Below, piece by piece: positions 32,159-43,390 of a stretch of 64,000 bases of DNA (position 1 is the first letter of the stretch; every line of letters starts with the position of its first letter). Both the position numbers and the translations under genes were made by a program. The notes beneath the pieces were generated by a model. The model saw only the letters and a list, made by a program, of their open reading frames with translations, did no database searches and was not told the DNA's origin. Source of the stretch: Galeruca laticollis (taxonomy: Eukaryota; Arthropoda; Insecta; Coleoptera; Chrysomelidae); NCBI GenBank assembly GCA_963921935.1, contig OY998175.1:287774246-287838245 (forward strand). The letters are read 5' to 3'.

Positions 32159-34916
32159 TATAATTACATTGCTGGAAAAAGTAAACAACCAAATCCAAGC
32201 TACATAGAAACAGAAAAGAAAATGAAAACACTAGAAAAAAGAGTGAAAAATGCAGAAACAATAATAAATTGGAATGGAGGTACATTCAGTAAACAACTGA
32301 AAGAAGAAGCTGAAGAAATGAAAAGACTGAAAATGAAACCCAAACAGTACATTACATCTACAAATGATAGAATTAAAATTTTAAAAGAAAAAGCAGAACA
32401 TCAACGAAAACAAGCAGAAACTCAGCGGCTGAGATATATTTTCAATAACAGACCATCAATGAGGACACTAGAACAACCGATTAAAAGAAGCCCAGACCCG
32501 TCGAAAGTATTAGAATTTTATCAGAAATTGTATTCTCAGTTTGATGACACACATGATACCCCCATATTGAACACCTGGCTAGGAAAACTTCAAAAATACT
32601 CAACGGGAAAAAACTACAATCAACAATTAGATGAAACAACTATAAAATCAACTATTGAAGTAGTAATAAAGAAAACATCACCTTGGAAGAGCCCCGGCAG
32701 CGATTACATACCAAATTACCTTTATAAAATATTACCTAGTGCCAAAGAATACTTAACAAAATTCATCATTAAAATACTACAAGGCAAAGAAAACCTGACA
32801 GAAACAGATGTAAGAGCAAATGTAATACTAATTTATAAAAAAGGCGATGAAAAAGACCCTGTCAATTATCGCCCCATCGCTCTACTAAACACAGAATATA
32901 AAATGTTAACAGGAACAATAACTGTAATTCTTAATAATGATCTCCCAGACTGGGCGATTCCGAAAGAACAATTGGCAAGAAAACAAACATGGGGTACAAT
33001 ACATGGAATGCTTCAAGACAAGGCAGTAACACAATTAGCTAGAATGAAAAAAAAAACACTACTCAGCTTGGTTTGACTTTAGAAAAGCGTATGATTCCAT
33101 TTCACATAGACAACTTAAAAGATTAATTGGAAAACTTCCCTTAAATATGAACATCAAAAACGTTTTAAGAGGATCCATGAATTTGTGGTCGATCCAAGTA
33201 AGAACAGACAAAAAGAATACAAAACCCATTTACATTAAAAGAGGAGTTTATCAAGGCGATTCTATAAGTCCTTTACTATTCATTCTAATTACTGCGGGAA
33301 TCATAGAACACATAAAAACCAATCCCAATATCAACAGATGTACTAAAGGCCAACATACCATTTTAGCTTTTATGGATGATATCAAGTGTCACACAAATAC
33401 GAAACAGAGCATGAAACTAATAACAAACGAACTAAAAAAAGCTTCCGCTGAAGTTGGATTAAAACTCAATGAAGGTAAATGTGGAGTTTACACTAGGAAT
33501 GGCATGAAGTTTCAAGAAGAGGAAGATGACACTCCATTTCTTCCAGAAGTGAGAGAAGGCTATACGTACCTTGGTTTAGACCAACTAGAGAGAGATACTG
33601 CCAAAAATTTAGAAAACATAAAAACAAAAATAACAACAAAAACCACAAAAATATTTGAATCAGAACTTACTTCAAAACAAAAAATCGAACTATTTAATAG
33701 CACGATTATCCCAGCAGTAATTTATATTATGGGTAATATGTTTCCAAATGAGAAAAGAGCAACTACATTGAAACACTGCAGAGACTTAGATACCATGTTT
33801 AGAAATCTGTTAGTAGAGTATAACTTGAAAGGAAGAACAACATCAAATGCTCGAATTTATCTAACTTCACAAGAAGGAGGATTAGGTATGAAATCCATAG
33901 AATTAGAAACGGAAATTCATTATATCAGAAAAGGAGTTTACTTACAATCCCATGCAGACATGACAAAAACATACGAATCTTACAAAAGTCTGCAAACTGC
34001 AGGGTGGAGAAACCCCATAAGTGACCATGACTTCATTATCGAAAAATATGGATGCGAAACCACAGTTTACCCATTAGGCGAATACAAGAAGATATGCGAA
34101 AACATCATCAAACATATTAGAGCGCAATATAAAAATCAACTGTTACAACAATGGACGGCAAACATGCATTATGGTAAAGTTGTAACGTCTGAAAAGAAAA
34201 AGATTACCTTTCCCGCCTATTCATCCCCTTATATAGACGGTTGGAGACTATCACTACTCCACTCTGCGGCAGAAGAACAACTCCATGGAGTTGGCTCAAT
34301 TCCAGGCCGCAGGAAAAATTGTAGGAGAGGATGTAAAAATGCCGAAACAGCTTATCATGTTTCATCTTCCTGCCCAACAAACATGTACATATCAAGACAT
34401 GACAACGTTGTACATTGGCTACTCAAAACCATCCTTACAGTTACAGATGCCCCTGAAGATATTAAAAGAGGCCTTCAATTTGGAAAAGCAACCCTAACTG
34501 TTGACTACCAACAAAGACAAAGAAATATAACCATAAGAGCTGGCACAAAAATATTAACTGAGAAGAAATTATATCATAACAAACCTGATATTATGATAAA
34601 ATTTTCAAATCCAGATTGCATCATTCTCATCGAAGTGTCTGTTGCGCATATTCAAAATTACAGACTACAAGAAAAAATCAAACGAACACGTTATGCAATC
34701 AACTCCACCACCCAGATTGACAACACAAATGTTGATACGATTCTTCGTGATCTAAATATTGTGAATGAACTTGAAAGAATCCATCGATGCCCCGTTTACT
34801 TAGGAATATTCATTGTAGGTTGCTATGGTGAGATGATTGAGACTGATGAACACAAAAATGTCACAAATATCCTACACAAAGACCTAAAAATGGAAGAAAA
34901 AGAAATTGAACACTAA
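32159..34916 (+). pseudogene. R4/Dong-type ORF: RT, CCHC and restriction-like endonuclease
   Basis: First part to 33076: RT fingers with TSPWKSPGSDYIPNYL, DVRANVILIYKKGD and NYRPIALLNTEYKM. A run of ten A near 33045-33055 causes a frameshift. The next frame continues through AWFDFRKAYDS to 34916: GVYQGDSISPLLFI, catalytic ILAFMDDIKCH, GLKLNEGKCGVY. Near the C-terminus lie CRRGCKNAETAYHVSSSC (zinc motif) and KPDIMIKFSNPDCIILIEVS (PD...E nuclease motif). Apart from the A-run shift and the missing N-terminus it is remarkably intact. Confidence 0.88.
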
Positions 34917-35128
34917 ATCAACAAATGCTGCTATAGTGTGGCCATATCTACTTCTCAAATTTTGATGAAACACTTAAATATAAGCAATTAATTGTTTGTA
35001 AGTTATGACGTCTAACATGTTTGGATATTATGTTTCTATAAGATATGCTTAAGATTTTTATATAATTTAGATTAGTTTTATAAAGAGTGTTATTTAACAT
35101 AAGTATAAAACAATGTAATCAATAAAAA
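32159..35128 (+). mobile_element. R4/Dong-like non-LTR retrotransposon inserted in tRNA-Asp
   Basis: Flanked by an exact 8-bp duplication ACTATACT (32151-32158 and 35129-35136), both copies being part of the tRNA-Asp gene. It encodes one ORF with RT, a Cys-His zinc motif and a restriction-like endonuclease, the layout of the R4/Dong clade. The 3' end is AATAAAAA. The left end starts inside the open frame, so the copy is probably 5'-truncated. Confidence 0.85.
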
Positions 35129-35144
35129 ACTATACTACCGAGAA
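35129..35144 (-). tRNA. tRNA-Asp, 5' part beyond the LINE
   Basis: Minus strand TTCTCGGTAGTATAGT is nucleotides 1-16 of tRNA-Asp; the last eight are the target duplication. The acceptor half TTCTCGG pairs with CCGGGGA at 32096-32102. Confidence 0.8.
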
Positions 35145-35779
35145 ATATGTTTAGGAGATTTCAAAAGTATTATTCATTATACAGCAAGCAACTGAAGTAT
35201 ATTATTTCAATTTTTGTTGTAGAGAATCTCAACAATTAATTAACATAATAAAGACAAAAAACTATACTAAGTAATATTAAAATATGATTTGTTTTTGAAT
35301 TTATTAAAATTATGACGCGTACACTTGCTAAACACACAAAATGTGGAGATTATAAATCGTATGACTTGGTTGGAGAAACATGCGCACGCCGCACAGCTTA
35401 CAATAGTTTCAAATGAAAATTGTATGGTTTTATTGTTTTTTTTTATGTATTGTATAAATATTTACTAATATCCGTTATGTAAAATTGAGAAATAAATTTT
35501 GGTTCCACTCTTTATTATTACTACTTACTGTTCATTTGTCGGCGTATCTCATTGTAGTTGAATAAAAATCCTTGGCAAAATAGGCGTATCTCAGTTTTTC
35601 AACTTAATATCGAAATATTTATTGAATCTAATAAACTTCAAATATCGTTACCCTATGAAGACTTAAACGCCAAAAAAAATATGTTAGGGCAAAATGTGTG
35701 CTGATTTAATTATTACAAAATGCTGAATATCTCAAAACTACCCAATATTGACTTACGCCCTTTGGGCTTAGGACGGCAG
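35145..35779. other. Right arm of transposon B, noncoding
   Basis: AT-rich, with GGCGTATCTC motifs near 35540 and 35581, ending in the terminal inverted repeat. Confidence 0.5.
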
Positions 35780-35783
35780 TATT

Positions 35784-36760
35784 CCCGTAAGAATACTGAC
35801 CGACTCTATTTGGAGTGAACATTTCAATCTATTGCTGAATTGTACAGTGTGTATGTTAGATTTTGTAAAGACAATAGTAGAACCCATTTGTCTATTACTC
35901 ATCTAACTAATAAAATAGAAGATATGAAAATATCAATTTTTAGACCGCGAAAATTTCAAAAATAAAAATGTATCTAAAGAGGATTGTAGAGAACATCGAA
36001 TGAAAAAATATCTCGCAATAAACCAGAAAACAAAAGACAAGAAAATGGCAGTGGAAGGAAAAATTCACGCAGTCAATATGGACGTTTAGGCAGTGGAATT
36101 AATCCCCTTTTTACCTGCAAGTGCACTGTACTATAAAACGTAATTATGTTGCCATCATTTTACGGTGTATGATTTAGCGAATGCTCATGTGACCTGTCTT
36201 TGGTTTGACGAAACCAATGCAGATGGACAAGCCTCAACCTACGCCAGTTTTTTGGTTGATTACTTGGAAGAGCATCTTAAAAACACCGTCAATAAACTCC
36301 CTATTGTTATTTTCTCTGACGGATGTACAGCGCAAAATCGAAACATCATTTTGGCTAATTCATTGTTGCATTTGTCTGAATAATATAATGTTACTATTAT
36401 GCAAAATTTTATTGAAAAGGGTCACACTTAGATGGAGTGTGACTCCGTTCATAGCGCGATTGAGACAGCTCTAAATAATCGGCAAATTTATCTTCCAACT
36501 GATTACCTAAGACTTACAAAGGAATCCAGACACAAGAATCCATATCACGTAAAAAGTGTCGACTTTTCATTTTTCAAAAATTTTGCAGACAAAGAACTAT
36601 TAGACCTAGCAAACTTCAAGGAAATTACGTTGTGAAAGATATTCGAGTTTTAAAATACAGCGGTGGAAAGATCTTTTTTAAAACCAATTTTCAGAATGAA
36701 TTTCAGGAACTTCCAACAAGGCTAAGAAATATTGATCTGGCCTTTATTTAAGAATTGATT
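35784..36760 (+). pseudogene. Transposon A transposase, C-terminal half
   Basis: Continues the protein interrupted at 30465: KISIFRPRK near 35930, then HVTCLWFDETNADGQASTYA, PIVIFSDGCTAQNRNIILAN (second acidic residue), after a stop GHT*MECDSVHSAIE (third acidic region), IYLPTDYLRLTKESR and FFKNFADKELL. These match WWHEGEGGVTSTHFA, ILYSDGCGYQNR, MECDTVHSLIE and IHLPAEFISVTKRA in transposon C. Multiple stops. The first Asp (MDLQ in C) falls in a degraded stretch near 36075. Confidence 0.8.
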
Positions 36761-37058
36761 GACTATTTCCAAAATTAAATATGGTCACCTACATACCATT
36801 AAAACTGTAATTCACAAAAACTGTTATTACGATCAGCTGCCATATAAAAATTAAATTTTTTCTGTGACAGGAAAAAAATTAGACATTTTATCTCTGTTGA
36901 CAGGTAACAAAATACAACTTTTCATGAAATTACTTTTGTTCCCTTAATGGCAATAAATAAGCAGACTTTTTTTTTAATTGGAAAAAAATACAAAAAAAAT
37001 TAAATACCTACATTAATCATTCATAATTATTTCTGTATTTTAGTACATAGGTTGCTCT
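36761..37058. other. Unassigned AT-rich stretch
   Basis: Lies between the transposase end and Helitron sequence. The Helitron 3' terminus should be here, but I could not find a CTRR end with hairpin. Confidence 0.4.
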
Positions 37059-37355
37059 TCATTTAAGTACCTTGTGATACACGACATTTTTTGTTTTATT
37101 ATCAGGCGCAAAAACAAACAACGCAGATGGTCTTCCGACCCGTGAACATGCCACGTATAATTGACCATGGGAAAAACATGAATGTTCTAGATTTAAACCA
37201 CAAACTTTTAAGGATTGGCCTTGTGATTTGTTGATGGTCATGGCAAATGCAAGACGTATCGGAAATTGAAGTCTTTTAAATTCAAACGGCAAATAGTTTG
37301 GGATCATCGGTATCCTCGGAATGAGAACTTCCTCACCTTTGAATTTTCCTATCAT
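37059..37355 (-). pseudogene. Helitron helicase C-terminus
   Basis: PIF1-type helicase motifs VI region: LQFPIRLAFAMTINKSQGQS, then HSCFSHGQLYVACSRVGRPS. 98 codons to the natural stop. The helicase N-terminal motifs and Rep HUH nuclease are deleted. Confidence 0.85.
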
Positions 37356-37405
37356 TACTATATAAGTACAAAAATAAATACCTCAAATGTCGGATTAAAT
37401 CCTCG

Positions 37406-37975
37406 TTATTCGATAATATCCGCCCCAAATGACGTCATCTGGAAACAACCATTGTATTTTTGAGTATTTGCAAGAAAGTGGCGTGATTCTTGTGTTTCGC
37501 CACAAAGCAATGAATACAATGGCTCAGGTGGCGGAGTCAACAATGGCAATTTCACTTTACCATTAAGGCAGCATAATCCAGGCGTTTCTCCGGAAAACTT
37601 CAATGCACCACAATACTCGCAAACTACGTCCATTTGCCCAATGCAAACGCTAGGATGCAAGCTGTAATCATTGCTGCAATCGTATTGAAACGCTGCTCGA
37701 TTCAAATCAGCACTTGATAAATATCTTGTTCTGCGTCGCAAATTATCTATTTGTTGACCTCTGTTGTTTGCTCGACGATTTTGCATTGCCAACCGAGCTG
37801 TTTCACGGGCTGCTTCAATTTGCTCTCGTGATTGAGAAGCACGAAGTCGAGCCATACTATCGCGGCGCTGTTTACGTGCAATTTCTTGTTCTTCACTCCT
37901 TTCATTTGCAGTATTTCGTATTCTTCTTGCATCACGGCTTTGTCGGGAAAGATTCGATCGTCTTGGTCGCGGCAT
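37406..37975 (-). pseudogene. Helitron Rep-helicase N-terminus
   Basis: Starts MPRPRRSNLSRQSRDARR, with a long Arg/Ala/Gln-rich helix to about residue 85, then CEYCGALKFSGETPGLCC (zinc-binding) and NTQKYNGCFQMTSFGA before a stop. This is the usual Helitron N-terminus, ending just before the Rep domain. Homology stops shortly after at about 37370, where the deletion joins the helicase end. Confidence 0.85.
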
Positions 37976-38464
37976 TATTAATTAAACTTCACTTCACCTA
38001 AAAACTCAAATTTTCAACCATACCGAGTTTTATAGTTCACTTCACTGTTTATACGAATGGGCAATGGCACTATCATTACATTATAATTGTTAATTATTTA
38101 TTTAATAGAAATTGTTTTATTATGGATTTCTTACAAATATCAAATTGTCATCCATACGTCATTACATAGCTGTCATTATACGTCAATTACATAGCTGTCA
38201 TTTGCGTTTTGTTATTCCAAGTCTGATTCTTTTTTGTTATACCACGTTTTATAGTGACTGACGTTTCATGTCAAGTCACACGGGAATGCTGTCGAACGGG
38301 ATAAAAAGTATCCTATGGGAATGCTGTTTAACGGGATAAAAAGTATCCTATGTCCTTCTCCTGGCTTTAAACTACCTCCCTGCCAATTTTCAGCTAAATC
38401 GGTTCAGCCGTTCTTGAGTTATAAGTGGAGTAACTAACACTACTTTCTTTTATATATATATAGA

Positions 38465-38884
38465 TTATTATTCATCTATGTTTTTTTTATGTTTAACATT
38501 CACGATGTCGTAGGTTCTTGAATTAGAATAAGCTTGTTAAATTACAGGTTAGTTTCATGTTATTAATACCTTTAGTTACTGAATATTTTGAAACCATTAA
38601 CCAACTACACTGTTAGTTCTACTTTGGAATACAATGCAGGTTTATTAGTTCATAACCTCGTAATTGATATATGTGAAAAAACAGCACCTCGTAAGTGCTT
38701 GTATTTTTTTTCCAAAAAGTATATTAACTTTTGAAATCTTATAATTTAAAAGCAATTTCCATGTTTAATAAGAAAAACAAAAAATTCCGCCTTTGATTAA
38801 TATATGAACGATTTCAAGCAGTTTTTTGTCTCTCCTGTGAAATTTTCATTTTGCGACTTACGAGGTACTGCGGTTTGGCCCTCG
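38465..38884. other. Right terminal region of transposon A
   Basis: AT-rich, with ACCTCGTAA motifs near 38660 and 38690 and the terminal inverted repeat at about 38855-38884. Confidence 0.6.
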
Positions 38885-38888
38885 ATAT

Positions 38889-39738
38889 GTGAAAAGGATC
38901 ACATTCCTAGAATCGATAATATATTAACATACTATACATTTCTTGGTACCCAAATGACCTTTTCTGGCTCTAAACTGATTTTTGCAATTAATGTTCCTAT
39001 CCTAAAACCGAAGTCCTTAGAATTATAACACGTATTTCCCGTAATTCAATAGAATATAGTGTTCACTGCCCATTATCATGACTTAGCACTTAATAACGAA
39101 GAAGCCCAACCAGAGAAACAAGAATGCCCGAAAGTTGAAGACATCTACTACAGTATTCAAGAGTTTATATCTGCTGACAACTGCACGCTGCAACTCCAAA
39201 ACGGCCAGTCGCCAACTGGATGTTATGCGACACAAATTGATAATCAATATTCAATCATCAATCAAGATGCAAATAACGAATTGATGATAATCCCTGTACA
39301 ATCCTAAGATGTTGTTTCGAAGTGTCGAACTTATCGAATATTTCAAGTAGGTACAAACATCCTCCTTTATAAATATTCCAGAAAATTGTGAAATATCAAT
39401 TAATAAACTCATTTAAGCAAGAAATTCAAAAACGAAAGTCAATAATCTTACCGAGACTGGAATTGGAGAAATTTAGAATTTGGAGAATTTATCAAGTTTC
39501 AAACCTCACTGAAATAAAACTCGTTGACTCTATGAAACAGTGTTGCAAAACAATTGAAACCCATTGACGAGCAGACAACTAACTATAAAGTACCAGCCAT
39601 ATCGACTTCAGTATCAATAATTTTATTCGTAACAATAACAATTTACTACTTATTGAAAAGAAAACGTAGTCATCGAATCCCAATAAAAAAAGGAGATACG
39701 TTTAGAAGACATTACAAAGGATTCATTCCACAAAAATA
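38889..39738 (+). pseudogene. Errantivirus-type env remnant, C-terminal part
   Basis: Continues the env-like reading after the ATAT duplication. Cys-containing ectodomain pieces (39059-39307) are followed by a degraded stretch, then at 39554-39738 a hydrophobic membrane span (SVSIILFVTITIYYLL) and a short basic tail (KRKRSHRIPIKKG). That layout is the end of an F-like envelope protein. Several stops. The stop after the tail is followed at once by a purine tract and a possible LTR. Confidence 0.75.
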
Positions 39739-39760
39739 ATTCCATTATTATTTCATCCTA

Positions 39761-39770
39761 GGGAAGGAGG
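39761..39770 (+). promoter_or_regulatory. Possible errantivirus polypurine tract
   Basis: GGGAAGGAGG followed by AGTTACGAGAC. Errantiviral LTRs commonly begin AGTTA. Confidence 0.5.
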
Positions 39771-40060
39771 AGTTACGAGACAACCTAAGAAATACGACAC
39801 CTCATATTAGGAATTGTATTCTTATCTCTATATTACTTGTTAATTATTTTATTACAGTTGTCTCATTTTCAGTCTAGTTTTTGTTGTATAATGAAATTAG
39901 ATTCTCAAAATTTATAAATCTTTATCTCAGATGTACATTTTATTATGCGACCAATATCAAAAACAACAGGTAAAATCTGAAATTTAAATGCGGTATTCGG
40001 CAGATAGCGTCGTTGTTGTCAATACACTGCGTTAATCGACTTCTCAAGTTTCATTCAACT
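39771..40060 (+). repeat. Possible start of errantivirus 3' LTR
   Basis: Starts AGTTACGAGACAACC after the purine tract. No second LTR lies in the window, so the right end cannot be fixed. Confidence 0.35.
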
Positions 40061-40314
40061 GTTTCCAGCATACCGATCGGCTATTGCTTCACGAATGTTG
40101 TTCGTAAGATAATACTGGATCACTTCCGTAAAGCACAATTATGTACATCTAAAGTGAATCACTTAGACTAAAATCATCCATGGTGATCATCCTCGTTTAC
40201 ATATTATCATCCAGTTTGCTGGTTTCACAAGGAATGCAAATGTTGTACGCGGAGGTATTGACATAATTTATCATGGGCTTATACATGAACTGAATTCTAT
40301 ATCGACAACTGAAA

Positions 40315-40495
40315 GCGCTAGAAGTCGTTGGTACGCAAAACCGTTGGTTTTCAGAAGAAAAAATCTGGGAGTGTCGTCAACACTGTTAACAGAATGGGTA
40401 CAAAAAAATCCTGAGGTGCAAAGAAATCATTTTAAAATGAACTAGGAGCAATTCTCATATCTTTTCGAAGAAGTATCTCCGTTTATCCAATGAAT
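40315..40495 (+). pseudogene. PIF/Harbinger transposase N-terminal fragment
   Basis: Reads RSRWYAKPLVFRRKNLGVSS, then WVQKNPEVQRNHFKMN, a stop, and EQFSYLFEEVSPFIQ. This follows the pattern before the catalytic domain in Harbinger transposases (WxxxP...R...G...L..EL...F.R M....F..LLE.V.P.I). No catalytic part follows; it changes to unrelated sequence near 40500. Confidence 0.55.
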
Positions 40496-40639
40496 GTCTG
40501 AACTCAATACTATGGTCCAGAAAAACTCTCGCAGGGAAAAACGTTAAATACATAATTCCATCTTCAAAAGTATAGTACTGTATGTATGTGAAACATGGCA
40601 GTTAACGAAAAATATGTAGCGTCGATATTCGGCACTTCT

Positions 40640-41720
40640 GGCGACGATCTGAAAGAACATCGAAAATGGATAGCTGCTCTACCATACATTGACAAAAGGA
40701 GAAATCACTCACTGTCTCCCGAAATCTCTTATATCACTGGAAAATAAAACTAATCGGAAAGTAGTATGTTCCTTGGAAAATTCCGTAATGACTATGGCCG
40801 CCTGTGACAATATGATGGACTTGCAGAGCTCGCATGAAAAAGCTGGCGCAAAATGCATGTATATGCCAATAATATAACGATATTTTCGTCAGATACTGAC
40901 GTTTTGTTATTTGCTCTAAGACGTCTTCCTTTGTTGCCCGAAGATACAAACTTTGCAAGCATCGGATGTAGTTATCCGGAGATACGTTTACGACCAATTT
41001 ATGACTCTTTGGGACAGCTAAAAGTAAAAGCTCTTCCAGAACTTCACACATTGTCAGGGGCTGACGTTACAGGTGCATTCAAAGGCAAATCAAAAATTAG
41101 TTTTTAGTAAAGTTTCTATTAGCCTCCCCATCTACACTTTATGCGTTAGCTACCCCTGGTACCAATGAAACATTTAATGAATCGGTTTTTGAAGAAATTG
41201 AATCTTTCAATTGCGGCGTGTATTCACCTACCAAGAAACGCATTAGTAAATTGTCCGACCTAATATGGTAGATATTTAAACAAGAACAAAGTATGAGTGA
41301 TAATATGCCACCCACGCTCGCATCTCTAAAACCAGCAATAATCAGATGTCATTATCAGTGCATAGAATTGTATAGATACACACTTTCTGATCCATGTTTA
41401 CTGCCTGCAACGGAATATGGGTGGAAATTGGTTATTGGTGAATTTTAGCCCATAATAGAAGACCTTTCCTGCGCCCCTCATGAAGTGTTAAATTTGGTAG
41501 GATGCTTATGTTAGAAGTATAATTTTTCCCAACACTTCAAATGTTCAAATGTGCTACTTTAAATGTGGAATGTGCAGAAATGTGCTCATGTGAAGGATTT
41601 TTGATTTTGGTGCAAATGTCGGGGTTATAGAAGAAACCAATTTGGACTCAGAAGATTTATCGGATGAAATTTTAACTGTCAAGGCCTGCACCCTTCTTCA
41701 CCATCTCCCTTTTAAGGTCG
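40640..41720 (+). pseudogene. Decayed nuclease-like repetitive ORF
   Basis: Across frames: MMDLQSSHEKAGAKCMY, NNITIFSSDTDVLLFALRRL, EIRLRPIYDSLGQLKVKALP, LHTLSGADVTGAFKGKSK, then PTLASLKPAIIRCHYQC and SCAPHEVLNLV with scattered Cys. These motifs recur in a family of multicopy arthropod and cnidarian proteins. The SSDTDV and SGAD motifs recall PIN/FEN1-like nucleases. I do not know its parent element. Many stops and frameshifts. Confidence 0.5.
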
Positions 41721-41952
41721 ACAATGAATAATTTAAAAAACTTTTAAACGCGGTTTCTCCACATCTATATAATTTGCATCTAAGTATTAAAAATCGATTT
41801 TTAAAAACTAGTTTTCTCAAAATATAGTGCAATCATTTTTAATGAAATTAACTGTCTCGACCCTTACTTCGTGGAATATGCTCATATTAGTGTTTTTAAA
41901 TGAAACTCACGATCTCTAGTTAATTCCACAATATAATACAAGTTATTGAAAA

Positions 41953-42009
41953 TTCTAAAAAATTGACAATTGTTTCGATAAATCGATATCATCGTCAGAA
42001 TGACAGAAG
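41953..42009 (-). ncRNA. Candidate hammerhead ribozyme (Penelope family A)
   Basis: Minus-strand copy of the motif: CTGACGA, GATA/TATC stem with changed loop, GAAA, ACAATTGT, GTC, and TTCT/AGAA outer stem. The plus-strand partner in this unit is cut inside stem III by the LINE at 42686. Confidence 0.5.
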
Positions 42010-42179
42010 TTACATTTCATTATATGCCTACCTGATGTTTAGTAGTTATTTTTGGCTAGACCAAGAAGTAACCTAACTTGTGATTGGCTTAATATATGTT
42101 TATAGAAAAAAGCAGAAGATGTGATATTACAAATATTGAAGCTTAGATATTATTAGCCCTATGGTGATATGCTGGATAA

Positions 42180-42390
42180 TCCCACTACTCAAAATATCTA
42201 CTTGACACCAATCATTCATTAACACCTAACACAGAACTAGAAGTGCTGCATATTTGTGAAAAGAAACAAGAACTGGATTTCCTTGAAGAACTGGACATTA
42301 GAAGACATTTAAGAAACCCACAATATGAAGTTGTCAATGAACAGTTAAATCTAGGGAGTTCTCCACTAATAAATTGTCTTCTTAAGTGAT
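42180..42390 (+). pseudogene. Penelope GIY-YIG endonuclease C-terminus
   Basis: HLLDTNH-type sequence (YLTPIIH in shifted frame), then LEVLHICEKKQELDFLEELD and RHLRNPQYEVVNEQLNLG. Only the last ~65 residues are present. Confidence 0.8.
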
Positions 42391-42685
42391 AATTGTAAAG
42401 TTCAGCAGATATAGTTTTCCTGGTTTTCTATATCATTGCACAGTTATACTGATCTTAATTGGGAAAATGATATCCAGGATATCACCATAGGGCTAATAAT
42501 ATCTAAGCTTCAATATTTGTAACATCACATCTTCTTCTTTTTTCTATAAACATATATTAAGCCAATCACAAGTTAGGTTACTTCTTTCTTGGTCTAGCCA
42601 AAAATAACTACTAAACATCAGGTAGGCATAAAATGAAATGTAACTTCTGTCATTCTGACGATGATATTGATTTATCGAAACAATT

Positions 42686-43390
42686 TTTGTATTGATATTT
42701 GATTATTGTATTGCTCCCCTCCTTTAATCTGTGATGCATTTTCGCAGGATTGTATAGGTCTATTTTCATGTTTGTATAAAAGAAATTGCTTGTGCACGAC
42801 CATATCGGTTTTAACGAGCTGCAATACAGTCACTGTTTGATATGTTGGGTCATACTATCTCTAAGCCTACATATACTCGTACAATCTTGGGAATTTGAAA
42901 AGTGATTTTTTGTGAATTATGTTATGAAATTTTACGAAGAAAATATTGTTGTTAAAATGTTATTATATAGTAGGGTGCTCTTTTTATGGTATTACAGGTG
43001 ATTTTTGGTGTGATATCTGCGAAAATATTTTTTTGCCGTGCCTTTCAGTTCACACTAGGGAAAAATTTATTTTTGCAATTTTATTTTGTTTATTGTGATC
43101 TTGTTGCTGGTTGTTTTGTTTGTGAAGTGGTAGGTTCTTCTGTATTATACCGTAAGTGATTTTGATATGATATCTATATATCTTCTGGTGATCTCTGCTA
43201 ATACCAGAAGAAACTTTATTTTTACGGTTTTATTCATCGAAATCTATGTTATTTAATATGCTTAGAACCCACGCATAGGTTCATCCTTATGTGGGAATTC
43301 TATTTTTATTTATCTACATTTATTGATTGTTAAAAATCATTGTATGATTTAAATTGAACGGTAAATAAATATTATTATTATTATTATTAT
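42686..43390 (+). mobile_element. 5'-truncated LINE 3' end with (ATT)n tail
   Basis: About 705 bp inserted in stem III of the Penelope hammerhead motif. AATT lies at both junctions (42682-42685 and 43391-43394). The right end is GGTAAATAAAT followed by ATT repeats, as in I-type and some other LINEs. No recognisable protein remains, so this is probably all 3' untranslated region. Confidence 0.65.

Larger units (their letters stand above)
30470..35779. mobile_element. DNA transposon B nested in A, TSD TATT
   Basis: Terminal inverted repeat CTGCCGTCCTAAGCCCAAAG at the left tip and its reverse complement at the right. TATT lies at 30466-30469 and 35780-35783. GGCGTATCTC-like motifs recur near both ends (30488, 30686, 35540, 35581). 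The transposase sequence of A resumes in register after 35783, proving the nesting. Only an N-terminal transposase-like ORF remains (31074-31475), so it is an internally replaced, non-autonomous copy. It carries a tRNA-Asp gene and an endonuclease fragment. Confidence 0.85.
37059..38464 (-). mobile_element. Helitron deletion derivative
   Basis: The minus-strand 5' end begins TCTATATATATATAAAAGAA at 38464, then GTTAGTTACTCCACTTATAA and the CTCAAGAACGGCTGAACC block typical of insect Helitrons. The base before TC is A, as expected. It holds only the N-terminal and extreme C-terminal parts of the Rep-helicase protein. The 3' limit is approximate. Confidence 0.8.
28860..38884 (+). mobile_element. 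DNA transposon A (Sola-like, tentative), with nested insertions
   Basis: Terminal inverted repeats begin CGAGGG(T/C)CAA at both tips and contain CAGTACCTCGTAAGT. The duplication is ATAT. Variants of ACCTCGTAAGT recur inside both ends (for example near 28995, 29247, 29508, 38660 and 38690). It encodes a transposase related to that of 52708-55895 and is split by transposon B (30470-35779) and a Helitron (to 38464). Four-base duplications and the transposase type suggest the Sola superfamily; I cannot confirm the name. Confidence 0.8.
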
